A DNA stretch of 64,000 bases, from assembly GCF_024701975.1 (NCBI RefSeq), contig NZ_JANLNM010000001.1:930001-994000 (forward strand), in the 5' to 3' direction. Under the pieces are notes generated by a model, which saw only the letters and a list, made by a program, of their open reading frames with translations, did not search any database and was not told the DNA's origin. A program made the translations under genes and the position numbers. Source of the stretch: Variovorax sp. ZS18.2.2 (lineage in GTDB: Bacteria; Pseudomonadota; Gammaproteobacteria; Burkholderiales; Burkholderiaceae_C). This document shows, one piece after another, positions 8,733 through 17,869 of the stretch. Every line of letters starts with the position of its first letter. Position 1 is the stretch's first letter.

Positions 8733-9998
8733 ATGTCGCGTGATTCCGATCTTTCTCTCGATGCCCTGGCATTGCGCCGCCGCCGCCTTCTGCAGGGCGC
8801 CGCCGCCTTGCCCGTGATGGGTTTGAGCGGCCTGAGCTTCGGCCAGTCGCAATTTCCCACCGCCAAGGTCAACACCACCAAGCTCGCGGTGACCGACACC
8901 GAAGTCACGGTCGGCCAGCTGCATTCGTCCACCGGCACCATGGCCATCTCGGAGACCGGCTCCATCCAGGCCGAGCAGCTCGCCATCGACCAGATCAACG
9001 CGATGGGCGGCATCCTCGGCCGCAAGATCAAGGTCATCAAGGAAGACGGCGCCTCCGACTGGCCCACCTTCGCCGAGAAGTCGAAGAAGCTCCTGGTCAA
9101 CGACCACTGCGCCGCCGTCTTCGGCTGCTGGACCAGCGCCTCGCGCAAGGCCGTGCTGCCGGTGTTCGAGAAGGAGAACGGCCTCTTGTACTACCCGACC
9201 TTCTACGAAGGCCTGGAGCAGAGCAAGAACGTGATCTACACGGGGCAAGAGGCCACGCAGCAGATCATCTGGGGCCTGGACTGGGGCGCGAAGGAGAAGA
9301 AGGCCAAGACCTTCTTCCTCGTTGGCTCCGACTACATCTGGCCGCGCACCTCGATGAAGATCGCGCGCAAGCACATCGAGAATTTCCAGAAGGGGTCGGT
9401 CAAGGGCGAGGAGTACTACCCGCTGGGCCACACCAACTTCAACTCGCTGATCAACAAGATCAAGGTGGCCAAGCCCGACTGCATCTTCGCGGCCGTGGTG
9501 GGTGGTTCGAACGTGGCCTTCTACAAGCAGCTCAAGGCCGCGGGCATCACGGGCGACAAGCAGTTCCTCTTGACGCTGGCCGTGACCGAGGATGAGATGA
9601 CCGGCGTGGGCGGCGAGAACTTCGCGGGCTTCTATTCGTCGATGAAGTACTTCCAGTCGCTCGACAACGAGAACAACAAGAAGTTCGTGGCCGCCTTCAA
9701 GGCCAAGTACGGCAAGGACGCGGTGATCGGCGACGTGACGCAGGCGGGCTACCTCGGCCCGTGGCTGTGGAAGGCGGCGGTGGAGAAGGCCGGCAGCTTC
9801 GACGTGGACAAGGTCGTGGCGGGTTCGCCGGGCATCGAGTTGAAGACGGCGCCCGAGGGCTACGTGAAGCTGGATGCAAACCATCATCTGTGGAGCAAGG
9901 CGCGCATCGGGCAGGGGCAGTTGGACGGCACGTTCAAGGTCGTCGCCGAGTCGGCCGAATTGATCAAGCCTGATCCGTTCCCCAAGGGCTACCAGTAA
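8733..9998 (+). CDS. urtA: Urea/short-chain amide ABC transporter, substrate-binding protein (UrtA/FmdD-like)
   Basis: A 421-residue periplasmic binding protein of the Peripla_BP_5 type. The N-terminus has a twin-arginine-like signal (RRRRLLQGAAALPVMG). The mature part shows UrtA/FmdD hallmarks: VGQLHSSTGTMAISETG, IKEDGASDWPTFAEKSKKLL, CWTSASRKAVLPVFE and LLYYPTFYEGLEQS. Family members bind urea or short amides (FmdD of Methylophilus). ATG 8733 is preferred to an upstream in-frame start because it places the signal motif correctly. It leads a co-directional set of two permeases, two ATPases, formamidase and fmdB, which favours formamide/acetamide or urea as substrate. No urease genes are in the window. 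Confidence 0.92.
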   Translation: MSRDSDLSLDALALRRRRLLQGAAALPVMGLSGLSFGQSQFPTAKVNTTKLAVTDTEVTVGQLHSSTGTMAISETGSIQAEQLAIDQINAMGGILGRKIKVIKEDGASDWPTFAEKSKKLLVNDHCAAVFGCWTSASRKAVLPVFEKENGLLYYPTFYEGLEQSKNVIYTGQEATQQIIWGLDWGAKEKKAKTFFLVGSDYIWPRTSMKIARKHIENFQKGSVKGEEYYPLGHTNFNSLINKIKVAKPDCIFAAVVGGSNVAFYKQLKAAGITGDKQFLLTLAVTEDEMTGVGGENFAGFYSSMKYFQSLDNENNKKFVAAFKAKYGKDAVIGDVTQAGYLGPWLWKAAVEKAGSFDVDKVVAGSPGIELKTAPEGYVKLDANHHLWSKARIGQGQLDGTFKVVAESAELIKPDPFPKGYQ

Positions 9999-10010
9999 GT
10001 CTTGCCTTTC

Positions 10011-10113
10011 TCCCTCCCCCTCTGGGGGAGGGCGGGGTGGGGGCAAGCAGCGTCACCACTGGGCAGGCTCTGCCTGCCCCCATCCCAACCTTCCCCCAGA
10101 GGGGGAAGGGGCC
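10011..10113. repeat. GC-rich intergenic inverted repeat (REP-like)
   Basis: Two arms at about 10011-10045 and 10077-10113 are near-perfect reverse complements, and each contains its own small CCCCCTCTGGGGG-type palindrome. It lies between the binding-protein and first permease genes of one operon, so a strong mRNA hairpin may stabilise the upstream message and lower downstream expression. I take it to be a family-wide intergenic repeat; copy number cannot be judged from this window. Confidence 0.75.
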
Positions 10114-10139
10114 AACACCCAAACACCGGAATCGTTGCC

Positions 10140-11054
10140 ATGACTCTGTCGGACATGATGAACATCGGCCTCATGCAGGGCTTCGCGGGGCTGAGCCTCT
10201 TCGCGGTGCTGCTGCTCATGGGCTTGGGCCTCGCGATCATCTTCGGCCAGATGGGCGTCATCAACATGGCGCATGGCGAGTTCATGACCATCGGCGCCTA
10301 CTCGATCTACCTGGCCGCGCGGGTCACCGAAAGCATGGCGCCCGCGTTCATGCCGTATTACTTTCCGATCGCCATCGGCCTGGCCTTCGTGTTCGCCTTC
10401 ATCGTCGGCTGGATCGTGGAGTGGGTGTTGATTCGCCACCTCTACAAGCGCCCGCTCGACACGCTGCTGGCCACCTGGGGCGTGAGCCTGGGGCTGCAGC
10501 AGATCTTTCGCACCTTCATCGGCCCGAAGGAAGTGAGCCCCACGCTGCCCGAATGGATCATGGGCTCATGGACGCCGCATGAAGGCCTCGATATTCCGAT
10601 CAACGGCCTCTTCGTGCTTGCGCTCACCGGGTTGGTCACGGCAGGCGTGCTCATCGCGCTGCACAAGAGCCGCTGGGGCCTGCGAGTGCGTGCCACCGTG
10701 GCCAACCGAACGATGGCCAACGCGACCGGCATCGACACCATGAAGACCGACCGCCTGACCTTCGCCATCGGCTGCGGCATCGCCGGCATGGCGGGCGCGG
10801 CCTTCACCACCATCGGCTCGACCGGGCCGACCTCGGGCTCGCTCTACATCGTCGACGCCTTCCTGGTCGTGACCTTCGGCGGCGCCGCGAGCCTGCTGGG
10901 CACCGTGGTCTCGGCCTTCGGCATTGCGCAGACGCAGTCGATCTCCGAGTTCTTCATGACCGGCTCGATGGCCAAGGTGCTGACGCTTTCGCTGATCGTG
11001 CTGATTTTGATGATGCGGCCGCAAGGCCTCTTCGCAGTCAAGGTCCGCCGTTGA
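10140..11054 (+). CDS. urtB: Urea/amide ABC transporter permease (UrtB/FmdE, LivH family)
   Basis: A 304-residue inner-membrane permease with about eight hydrophobic segments. The LivH-like motif GLGLAIIFGQMGVINMAHGEFMTIGAY sits near the N-terminus, and a second conserved block (GIAGMAGAAFTTIGSTGP, then DAFLVVTFGGAASLLGTV) lies at residues 210-270; both are characteristic of UrtB. ATG 10140 is chosen because upstream in-frame codons lie inside the GC-rich repeat and give a low-complexity, non-family N-terminus. It should form the channel with the UrtC-like protein encoded after it. Confidence 0.92.
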   Translation: MTLSDMMNIGLMQGFAGLSLFAVLLLMGLGLAIIFGQMGVINMAHGEFMTIGAYSIYLAARVTESMAPAFMPYYFPIAIGLAFVFAFIVGWIVEWVLIRHLYKRPLDTLLATWGVSLGLQQIFRTFIGPKEVSPTLPEWIMGSWTPHEGLDIPINGLFVLALTGLVTAGVLIALHKSRWGLRVRATVANRTMANATGIDTMKTDRLTFAIGCGIAGMAGAAFTTIGSTGPTSGSLYIVDAFLVVTFGGAASLLGTVVSAFGIAQTQSISEFFMTGSMAKVLTLSLIVLILMMRPQGLFAVKVRR

Positions 11055-11062
11055 AGGCACGC

Positions 11063-11206
11063 ATGAACCTACTGCGCGACCCGATCTCGCATCTGCGGTC
11101 CTCGCCGCACGAGAGTGCGGCTGCGGTCCTCGATGCGACCTCGGGCCGCTCGCTACGGTTCCTGCGCGCCTTCAACTCCCTCTTTTTGCTTTGGAGTCAT
11201 CGATGA
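11063..11206 (+). CDS. Candidate 47-codon small ORF bridging urtB and urtC
   Basis: An ATG at 11063, 6-9 bp after an AAGG ribosome-site-like stretch that overlaps the urtB stop, opens a 47-residue frame. It ends in TGA at 11204-11206, and the urtC ATG (11203) overlaps that stop as ATGA. The peptide starts MNLLRDPISHLRSS and ends with a short hydrophobic patch (FNSLFLLW). Tight coupling to both neighbours suggests it may be translated to carry ribosomes to urtC, either as a leader or as a small membrane-associated peptide. No family is recognised and it may be fortuitous. Confidence 0.35.
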   Translation: MNLLRDPISHLRSSPHESAAAVLDATSGRSLRFLRAFNSLFLLWSHR

Positions 11207-12405
11207 ATTTCATCAAGGCCTCGATCCTGCGCTACCAGCTGGGCAGCCTCTTGCTGCTGGTGCTGCTGCTGGCGGTCGTGCTGCCGCTCTCGCTCGACAT
11301 CTTCCGCCTCAACCTCGTGGGCAAGTACCTCACCTACGCCTTCGTCGCGGTGGGGCTCGTGATGGTGTGGGGCTACGGCGGCGTGCTGAGCTTGGGGCAG
11401 GGCGTGTTCTTCGGCATCGGTGGCTATGCGATGGCGATGTTCCTGAAGCTCGAAGCCTCCGACCCGATCACCACCAAGATCCAGTCGACGCCCGGCATCC
11501 CGGACTTCATGGACTGGAACCAGATCACCGAGCTGCCCACGCTGTGGCTGCCGTTCAAGAGCCTGCCGCTGAGCCTCGCGCTGGTGGTGCTCGCACCGAT
11601 GGCGCTGGCCTGGCTCGTGAGCTTCGCGATGTTCAAGCGCCGCGTGGGCGGTGTGTACTTCGCGATCATCACGCAGGCGGTGGCGCTGATCTGCACGGTG
11701 CTCATCATCGGCCAGCAGGGCTACACGGGCGGCGTGAATGGCATGACCGACCTCAAGACCATGCTGGGCTGGGACACGCGCACGGATGGCGCCAAGTACA
11801 TCCTGTACTACGTCTGCGTCGGTCTCCTGGTCGCGAGCATCCTCCTGTGCCGCTTCATCCAGACCAGCAAGCTCGGCACGCTGCTGCTCGCGATGCGCGA
11901 CAAGGAAGACCGGGTGCGTTTCTCGGGCTACGACGTGTCGAACTTCAAGGTCTTCATCTTCTGCCTCGCGGCCGGTCTCTCGGGCATCGGCGGCGCGATG
12001 TTCGCGCTGCAGGTGGGCTTCATGTCGCCGAGCTTCGTGGGCATCGTTCCTTCCATCGAGATGGTGATTTTCTGCGCGGTCGGCGGACGCATGAGCCTGG
12101 TGGGCGCGGTGTATGGCGCGCTGCTGGTGAATGCGGGCAAGACGCTGTTCTCGGAGAGCTTTCCGGACCTGTGGCTATTCCTGATGGCGGGGCTTTTCAT
12201 CGGCGTGACCATGGCCTTCCCGATGGGGCTCGCGGGCCTGTGGGACGAAAAGATCCGCCCCTGGTGGAAGGGTCGCCGCGAGGCGCTGCGCCAGGCCGCG
12301 GTACAGCCGCCGCCCGCCATGCCGATGACGCCGCCGGCCCAGGCTGCATCGACCGCATCACCCGAACCCCATCTGCCCGAAGGTGTCGGCAGCCAACGCG
12401 CCTGA
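11203..12405 (+). CDS. urtC: Urea/amide ABC transporter permease (UrtC/FmdF, LivM family)
   Basis: A 400-residue second permease. The LivM signature region VAVGLVMVWGYGGVLSLGQGVFFGIGGYAMAMFLK is at residues 45-80. A long periplasmic insertion with the UrtC-like KIQSTPGIPDFMDW run follows, then a conserved C-terminal block (GIGGAMFALQVGFMSPSFVGIVPSIEMVI). The tail is Pro/Ala-rich and likely cytoplasmic. ATG 11203 is preferred to a TTG four codons earlier. It should heterodimerise with UrtB. Confidence 0.92.
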   Translation: MNFIKASILRYQLGSLLLLVLLLAVVLPLSLDIFRLNLVGKYLTYAFVAVGLVMVWGYGGVLSLGQGVFFGIGGYAMAMFLKLEASDPITTKIQSTPGIPDFMDWNQITELPTLWLPFKSLPLSLALVVLAPMALAWLVSFAMFKRRVGGVYFAIITQAVALICTVLIIGQQGYTGGVNGMTDLKTMLGWDTRTDGAKYILYYVCVGLLVASILLCRFIQTSKLGTLLLAMRDKEDRVRFSGYDVSNFKVFIFCLAAGLSGIGGAMFALQVGFMSPSFVGIVPSIEMVIFCAVGGRMSLVGAVYGALLVNAGKTLFSESFPDLWLFLMAGLFIGVTMAFPMGLAGLWDEKIRPWWKGRREALRQAAVQPPPAMPMTPPAQAASTASPEPHLPEGVGSQRA

Positions 12406-12420
12406 ACCTGGAACACCTTC

Positions 12421-13164
<744 letters not shown>

Positions 13165-13167
13165 ACC

Positions 13168-13869
13168 ATGAGCAACATCATGCTGAAGGTCGACGACCTG
13201 CACACCGCCTACGGCCAGAGCGAGGCACTGCATGGCATTTCGTTCGTGGGCCATGCCAACGAAACCGTCGCGATCATGGGCCGCAACGGCATGGGCAAGA
13301 CCACGCTGTTCAAGAGCCTGATGGGCGTGCTGCCGATCAAGAGCGGGCGCATCGAGGTGGCGGGACAGGACGTATCGCGCGACGAGAGCTTCAGGCGCGT
13401 GGCCAAGGGCATCGCCTACGTGCCCCAGGGCCGGATGATCTTCCCGACGCTGACGGTGGAAGAGAACATCCAGACGGGCCTGGAGAACTCGAAGACCAGA
13501 CGCATTCCCGAGGAGATCTATGCGCTGTTCCCCGTGCTGTGGGACATGAAGCGCCGCAAGGGCGGCAACCTCTCGGGCGGCCAGCAGCAGCAGCTTGCGA
13601 TTGCACGTGCGCTCGTCACCGACCCCAAGGTGCTGCTGCTCGACGAGCCCACCGAAGGCATACAGCCTTCGATCATCAAGGACATCGCCAAGGCGCTCAA
13701 CGAGATCAGGAAGCTGCGCGGCATCACCATCGTCGTGTCCGAGCAGGTGCTGAGTTTCGCGATGGACGTGGCCGACCGGCTCTTCGTCATCGAAGGCGGC
13801 CGCCTCGTGCACGAGACCGCGCGCGACAAGACCGATGTGGACCACATCAAGGCTTATCTCTCCGTTTGA
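13168..13869 (+). CDS. urtE: Urea/amide ABC transporter ATP-binding protein (UrtE)
   Basis: A 233-residue ABC ATPase of the LivF type: Walker A GRNGMGKTTLFKSL, canonical signature LSGGQQQQLAIARAL, Walker B LLLDEPTEGIQPSI, switch region VVSEQVLSFA. The TEGIQPSII sequence after Walker B is typical of UrtE. The start is 3 bp after the urtD stop, so the two ATPases are coupled. With UrtD it forms the ATPase heterodimer. Confidence 0.94.
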   Translation: MSNIMLKVDDLHTAYGQSEALHGISFVGHANETVAIMGRNGMGKTTLFKSLMGVLPIKSGRIEVAGQDVSRDESFRRVAKGIAYVPQGRMIFPTLTVEENIQTGLENSKTRRIPEEIYALFPVLWDMKRRKGGNLSGGQQQQLAIARALVTDPKVLLLDEPTEGIQPSIIKDIAKALNEIRKLRGITIVVSEQVLSFAMDVADRLFVIEGGRLVHETARDKTDVDHIKAYLSV

Positions 13870-13909
13870 CCTTTCCGTTTAACCACCAACCAACCAGGAG
13901 CCACTGCAA

Positions 13910-15142
13910 ATGACGGACACGCTGATCAAGGTCGATCTGACCAAGTCGCCCACGGAGAACGAGAACATCCACAACCGCTGGCACCCGGACATTCCGATGG
14001 CCTGCTGGGTCAACCCGGGCGACGACTTCATCCTCGAGACCTTCGACTGGACCGGCGGCTTCATCAAGAACAACGACAGCGCCGACGACGTGCGCGACAT
14101 CGACCTGAGCACGGTGCACTACCTCTCGGGCCCGGTGGGTGTGAAGGGTGCGGAGCCCGGCGACCTCTTGGTGGTCGACCTGCTGGACATCGGCGCGAAG
14201 CAGGACAGCCTCTGGGGCTTCAACGGTTTCTTCTCGAAGAAGAACGGCGGTGGCTTCCTCACCGATCACTTTCCCGAAGCACAGAAATCGATCTGGGACT
14301 TCAAGGGCATGTTCACGAGTTCGCGCCACATTCCGGGCGTCAACTTCGCCGGGCTGATCCACCCGGGCCTGATCGGCTGCCTGCCCGACAAGCCGATGCT
14401 CGACATGTGGAACGAGCGCGAGGGCAAGCTCATCGCCACCGACCCGGACCGCGTGCCGGGCCTGGCGAACCCGCCGTTCGCCGGCACCGCCCACATGGGC
14501 AAGATGACCGGCGAAGCACGCGCCAAGGCCGCCGCCGAGGGCGCGCGCACCGTGCCGCCGCGCGAGCACGGCGGCAACTGCGACATCAAGGACTTGTCGC
14601 GCGGCTCGAAGGTGTTTTTCCCCGTGTACGTCGATGGCGCGGGCCTGAGCGTGGGCGACCTGCACTTCAGCCAGGGCGACGGCGAAATCACTTTCTGCGG
14701 CGCCATCGAGATGGCGGGCTGGGTACACATGAAGGTCACGCTCATCAAGGGCGGCATGGCCAAGTACGGCATCAAGAACCCGATCTTCAAGCCCAGCCCG
14801 ATCACCCCGCAGTACAACGACTACCTGATCTTCGAAGGCATCTCGGTCGACGAGAGCGGCAAGCAGCATTACCTCGACGTGAACGTGGCTTATCGCCAGG
14901 CCTGCCTCAACGCCATCGAGTACCTGAAGAAGTTCGGCTACTCGGGCGCGCAGGCTTATTCGATCCTCGGTACGGCGCCCGTGCAAGGCCACATCAGCGG
15001 TGTGGTCGACGTGCCGAACTCGTGCGCCACGCTGTGGCTGCCCACGGGCATCTTCGACTTCGACATCAACCCGAACGCCTCGGGCCCGGTGAAGATGATC
15101 GACGGCAGCATCGACATGCCGCTGTCGCACGACCTGCGCTGA
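13910..15142 (+). CDS. fmdA: Formamidase (acetamidase/formamidase family)
   Basis: A 410-residue cytoplasmic enzyme of the FmdA/AmdA family, which hydrolyses formamide (and more weakly other short aliphatic amides) to formate and ammonia. Family features seen: the start TLIKVDLTKSP, HNRWHPDIPMACWVNPGDDF, DLSTVHYLSGPVGVKGAEPGDLLVVD, the PFAGTAHMG region, and REHGGNCDIKDLSRGS followed by DGAGLSVGDLHFSQGDGE. Length matches known formamidases. AGGAG lies 8 bp before ATG 13910. Lying directly behind the ABC genes and in front of fmdB, it makes formamide the best-supported transported substrate. The pathway supplies nitrogen. Confidence 0.95.
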   Translation: MTDTLIKVDLTKSPTENENIHNRWHPDIPMACWVNPGDDFILETFDWTGGFIKNNDSADDVRDIDLSTVHYLSGPVGVKGAEPGDLLVVDLLDIGAKQDSLWGFNGFFSKKNGGGFLTDHFPEAQKSIWDFKGMFTSSRHIPGVNFAGLIHPGLIGCLPDKPMLDMWNEREGKLIATDPDRVPGLANPPFAGTAHMGKMTGEARAKAAAEGARTVPPREHGGNCDIKDLSRGSKVFFPVYVDGAGLSVGDLHFSQGDGEITFCGAIEMAGWVHMKVTLIKGGMAKYGIKNPIFKPSPITPQYNDYLIFEGISVDESGKQHYLDVNVAYRQACLNAIEYLKKFGYSGAQAYSILGTAPVQGHISGVVDVPNSCATLWLPTGIFDFDINPNASGPVKMIDGSIDMPLSHDLR

Positions 15143-15154
15143 AGAAAAAAAGAC

Positions 15155-15499
15155 ATGCCGACCTACGACTACGCCTGCGGGCAGTGCGGCGGTTTCGATG
15201 CGCTGCGGCCTTCGGGCCAGCGTGATGAACCGGCTGCGTGCCCCGACTGCGGATGCGCCTCGCCGCGTGTACTTTCGGCCGCACCGCGGCTCGCGTTGAT
15301 GGCTTCGGGCACACGCAGTGCCATGGAAACCAACGAGCGCGCGCGGCACGAGCCGGGCAGCTCGCGGGACTACGCGCGCTTCAAGCATCCGGCAGGCTGC
15401 GGGTGCTGCTCGGGGTCGTCCCGGCGCAGCGCGACGGTGACCGCACCGAATGGCGCGAAGGCAGCGCCATCGAAGCGGCCGTGGATGATTTCGCATTGA
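15155..15499 (+). CDS. fmdB: FmdB-family zinc ribbon protein
   Basis: A 114-residue protein starting with the FmdB signature MPTYDYACGQCG, followed by a second pair CPDCGC about 23 residues later. The four cysteines make a zinc ribbon. In Methylophilus fmdB was proposed to be regulatory in the formamidase cluster; its biochemical role is unsettled. It starts 12 bp after the formamidase stop. The C-terminal half has a further Cys-rich patch (HPAGCGCCSGSS). It closes the operon. Confidence 0.9.
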   Translation: MPTYDYACGQCGGFDALRPSGQRDEPAACPDCGCASPRVLSAAPRLALMASGTRSAMETNERARHEPGSSRDYARFKHPAGCGCCSGSSRRSATVTAPNGAKAAPSKRPWMISH

Positions 15500-15566
15500 T
15501 GCTGCACGCCAGGTCGCGGTCGTGTAGCCAAGTTGGAGCAATTCACGATTGTTTCAATCTTGTGAA

Positions 15567-15595
15567 CGCCGCGATTCATTTTGCGGCGGTTTTTT
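15567..15595 (+). terminator. Intrinsic terminator after fmdB
   Basis: A six-base stem (CGCCGC with GCGGCG) and a 10-base loop are followed by six T. It lies about 70 bp after fmdB and ends the amide operon. Confidence 0.75.
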
Positions 15596-15651
15596 GAAGG
15601 CCTTCAGGATCAAACTTCTCCTCACCAACCAACCGTTTGAAGGAGATTGAA

Positions 15652-16002
15652 ATGAATGCCTCGAAGATCCTCGCTGCTGCTGCTCTCTCGCTCCTGGCTG
15701 CCGCCGGTGCGCAAGCAGAAACCTATGACGGCGTGCACACCGTGAACTCGTCGGTGTCGCGTGCAGAAGTCGCTTCGCAAGCCGTTGTCGCCGCTCGCGC
15801 CGGCAACGAATACGGCGACGGTGCCACCGCCGGTGCGCAACCCTTCACCTCGACCGCGAACCGCGCGACCATCCAGGCCGAAGCCGTTGCCAAGGCCCAC
15901 GATCCGTTCGCGAGCCTCGATCGCCGCGCCTTCTACCGCGACGAAGTGCCGCAGGCCTACAAGAAGCCCAGCGTGTCGTTCACGCGCCAAGCCGGCCTCT
16001 GA
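15652..16002 (+). CDS. Small secreted DUF4148-like protein
   Basis: A 116-residue protein with a clear signal peptide (MNASKILAAAALSLLAAAGAQA) and an alpha-helical mature part containing SRAEVASQAVVAARAGNEYGDG and a later NRATIQAEAVAKAH. This is the spaced R-x2-V/I-x2-E/Q-A pattern seen in short DUF4148-type proteins abundant in Burkholderiales. AAGGAG lies 6 bp before ATG 15652, an unusually strong site that suggests high expression. It is flanked by terminators on both sides, so it is monocistronic. A distant relative is at 26343. The function is unknown. Confidence 0.75.
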   Translation: MNASKILAAAALSLLAAAGAQAETYDGVHTVNSSVSRAEVASQAVVAARAGNEYGDGATAGAQPFTSTANRATIQAEAVAKAHDPFASLDRRAFYRDEVPQAYKKPSVSFTRQAGL

Positions 16003-16031
16003 TCCGATCGTTTTGATCGGCACCATGAAGA

Positions 16032-16054
16032 ACGGGTCCTCGGACCCGTTTTTT
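16032..16054 (+). terminator. Intrinsic terminator of the small secreted gene
   Basis: An eight-base perfect stem (ACGGGTCC/GGACCCGT) with a two-base loop is followed by T5. Confidence 0.85.
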
Positions 16055-16139
16055 CGTTTGTGTTTCTGCTGCCGCCTCGTTACTCGATCCTGAATATCTT
16101 GGGTGTTCCGTCGCACTCGGCGCGCAGGATGTCACCGTT

Positions 16140-16823
16140 TCAGCTGTTCACTCGTCTGTAAGTCAGCAGCCGGCCCCGATACGCCACGCGGTTCTGCGAG
16201 GCGCGCTGATCGAGCCGCTCCTCGCACATGCCGAAGCCCTCATCGGCCATCTGCCGGTTGAAGGCGGGGCGGTTGCCGCGGTCGGGGTCCACGATCCACA
16301 CCTGCGCGGCCGGGCTCGCGTGGCGTCCGATGAAGGCGGCCAGCAGGCCACCGGCATCGCGCTCGTACAGCAGGTCGCTGCCGATGATGAGGTCGAACGC
16401 ACCCTGCACGTCGCCCTCGGCGCCGGTCTCGCGCATGCCCCAGTGGCCGCGCCGGTACTTCATCGGCGGCAGCGCGTTCAGCCGCAGGTTCTCCAGCAGG
16501 AAGCCTGCCGTCAGCGGATGGCAGTCGCTCGCGGTCATGTCGTTGCCGCGGCGGTGGCCGACCAGGCTTGCGAGCGCGAGGCCGCAGCCGATCTCCAGCA
16601 CGCGCGCGCCGCTCACCACGGCGTGCGTGGCCATGCGCGCGGCCAGTTGCGCGCCCGAGGGCCAGAGCAGCCCGAACATCGGCCACGCCGCCGAAGAGAT
16701 GCCTTGCGCGGCCGCGTCGCCCTGCGGGTCGGCGTACTGCTGGCGGTCGAACAGCGACCGGATGACCAGGTCATCGGCACCCGCGATGGCGATGCGTTCC
16801 AGCTTGATTCGGTAGCCCGGCAT
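16140..16823 (-). CDS. Class I SAM-dependent methyltransferase
   Basis: A 227-residue methyltransferase. The AdoMet motif I VLEIGCGLALASLVG is near residue 85, the acidic loop TASDCHPLT follows, and motif IV is FDLIIGSDLLYERD. The IGSDLLYE block resembles the Methyltransf_16 group, many of which methylate protein lysines. ATG 16823 gives a natural N-terminus (MPGYRIKLERIAI); longer in-frame extensions enter the intergenic region and are low-complexity. It is divergent from the RpiR regulator. The substrate is unknown. Confidence 0.8.
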   Translation of the reverse strand: MPGYRIKLERIAIAGADDLVIRSLFDRQQYADPQGDAAAQGISSAAWPMFGLLWPSGAQLAARMATHAVVSGARVLEIGCGLALASLVGHRRGNDMTASDCHPLTAGFLLENLRLNALPPMKYRRGHWGMRETGAEGDVQGAFDLIIGSDLLYERDAGGLLAAFIGRHASPAAQVWIVDPDRGNRPAFNRQMADEGFGMCEERLDQRASQNRVAYRGRLLTYRRVNS

Positions 16824-16939
16824 CGGAAGGGGTGCGGGGCCTCGCGGGCGAGGCCTCGAAGCAGCAAAGGAGGCCCAGTATGCGCGCCGGCCTCGCCAGC
16901 GCATGAAACCGCCATCGGGGCCGGGTAAGCTCGCGGCCC

Positions 16940-17869
16940 ATGAAGCGCAACAGCAGCAACAGCACCCCCCGATCTGCCAGCCCCAAAGCCACCGGCATGC
17001 CGCCGCCCGTGTTGCCGGACGGCCAGGTCTCGGCGGTGCTGGCACGCATCGAGACGCTGTGGTCGTCGCTCGGCCCGGTGGGCCAGCGCATCGCCGACTT
17101 CATCGTGAAGAACCCGCGCGAGGTGGTCCACATGTCGGTGAGCGAGGTGGCCGAGCGCACCGGCTCCAGCGAAGGCAGCATCGTGGGCCTGTGCAAGAAC
17201 CTGGGCGCCACCGGCTTCCAGCAGATCAAGATCGCACTCGCGCAGGAGATCGTGCAGCCGGTGCAGTTCATCCATGAAGACCTCGATCCACAGGACAAGG
17301 CCGAGGCGGTGATCCGCAAGATCTTCCAGAGCAATGTGCAGACGCTGCGCGACACGCAGGCCACGCTCGACGCGAAGGCGATGGAGCGCGCGGTCAAGCT
17401 CTTCCGCGCCGCCGGGCGCATCGAGATCTACGGCATCGGCAGCTCGGCAACGATTGCGGAAGACGCCCACTACCGCATGCTGCGCATCGGCCTGAACGCG
17501 AAGGTGGTGGTCGATTCGCACGTGCAGGCCATCAGCGCCTCGCTCACCGATCCGAAGGTGGCGGTGCTCACCATCTCGCACTCGGGCAGCACGCACGAGA
17601 CGGTGCTGGCCACGCGGCTGGCCAAGGAGGCGGGCGCCTCGACGGTGTGCATCACCAACTTCGGCAAGTCGCCGATCCAGTCCTTTGCCGACGTGGTGCT
17701 GTTCACCATGGCGCGCGAGACCAGCTTTCGCACCGAGGCGATGACCAGCCGGCTCGCGCAGCTGGCGATCATCGACGTGCTGATCGCCTGCCTCGCGCTC
17801 TCGGACTACGATACCTCGGTGCGCACATTGCGCCAGACCTTCGACGTGCTCTCGCTCAAGCGGTACTGA
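16940..17869 (+). CDS. MurR/RpiR-family transcriptional regulator
   Basis: A 309-residue regulator. The N-terminal HTH_6 domain is at residues 30-105 (FIVKNPREVVHMSVSEVAERTGSSEGSIVGLCKNLG). The SIS sugar/phosphosugar-binding domain is at about 145-285 (YGIGSSATIAEDAHYRMLRIG and VAVLTISHSGSTHETV). RpiR proteins usually respond to phosphorylated sugars or related metabolites. It sits next to a HAD phosphatase gene and phnDCE-like transport genes, which it probably controls. Its 3' end overlaps the convergent HAD gene by 64 bp. Confidence 0.92.
   Translation: MKRNSSNSTPRSASPKATGMPPPVLPDGQVSAVLARIETLWSSLGPVGQRIADFIVKNPREVVHMSVSEVAERTGSSEGSIVGLCKNLGATGFQQIKIALAQEIVQPVQFIHEDLDPQDKAEAVIRKIFQSNVQTLRDTQATLDAKAMERAVKLFRAAGRIEIYGIGSSATIAEDAHYRMLRIGLNAKVVVDSHVQAISASLTDPKVAVLTISHSGSTHETVLATRLAKEAGASTVCITNFGKSPIQSFADVVLFTMARETSFRTEAMTSRLAQLAIIDVLIACLALSDYDTSVRTLRQTFDVLSLKRY

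Noticed and set aside
8697..10046. Minus-strand frame covering urtA
   Set aside because: It is antisense to a protein with strong UrtA signatures.
10012..10113. Reading the GC-rich inverted repeat as an intrinsic terminator
   Set aside because: No T-run follows, and the downstream permease gene belongs to the same operon.
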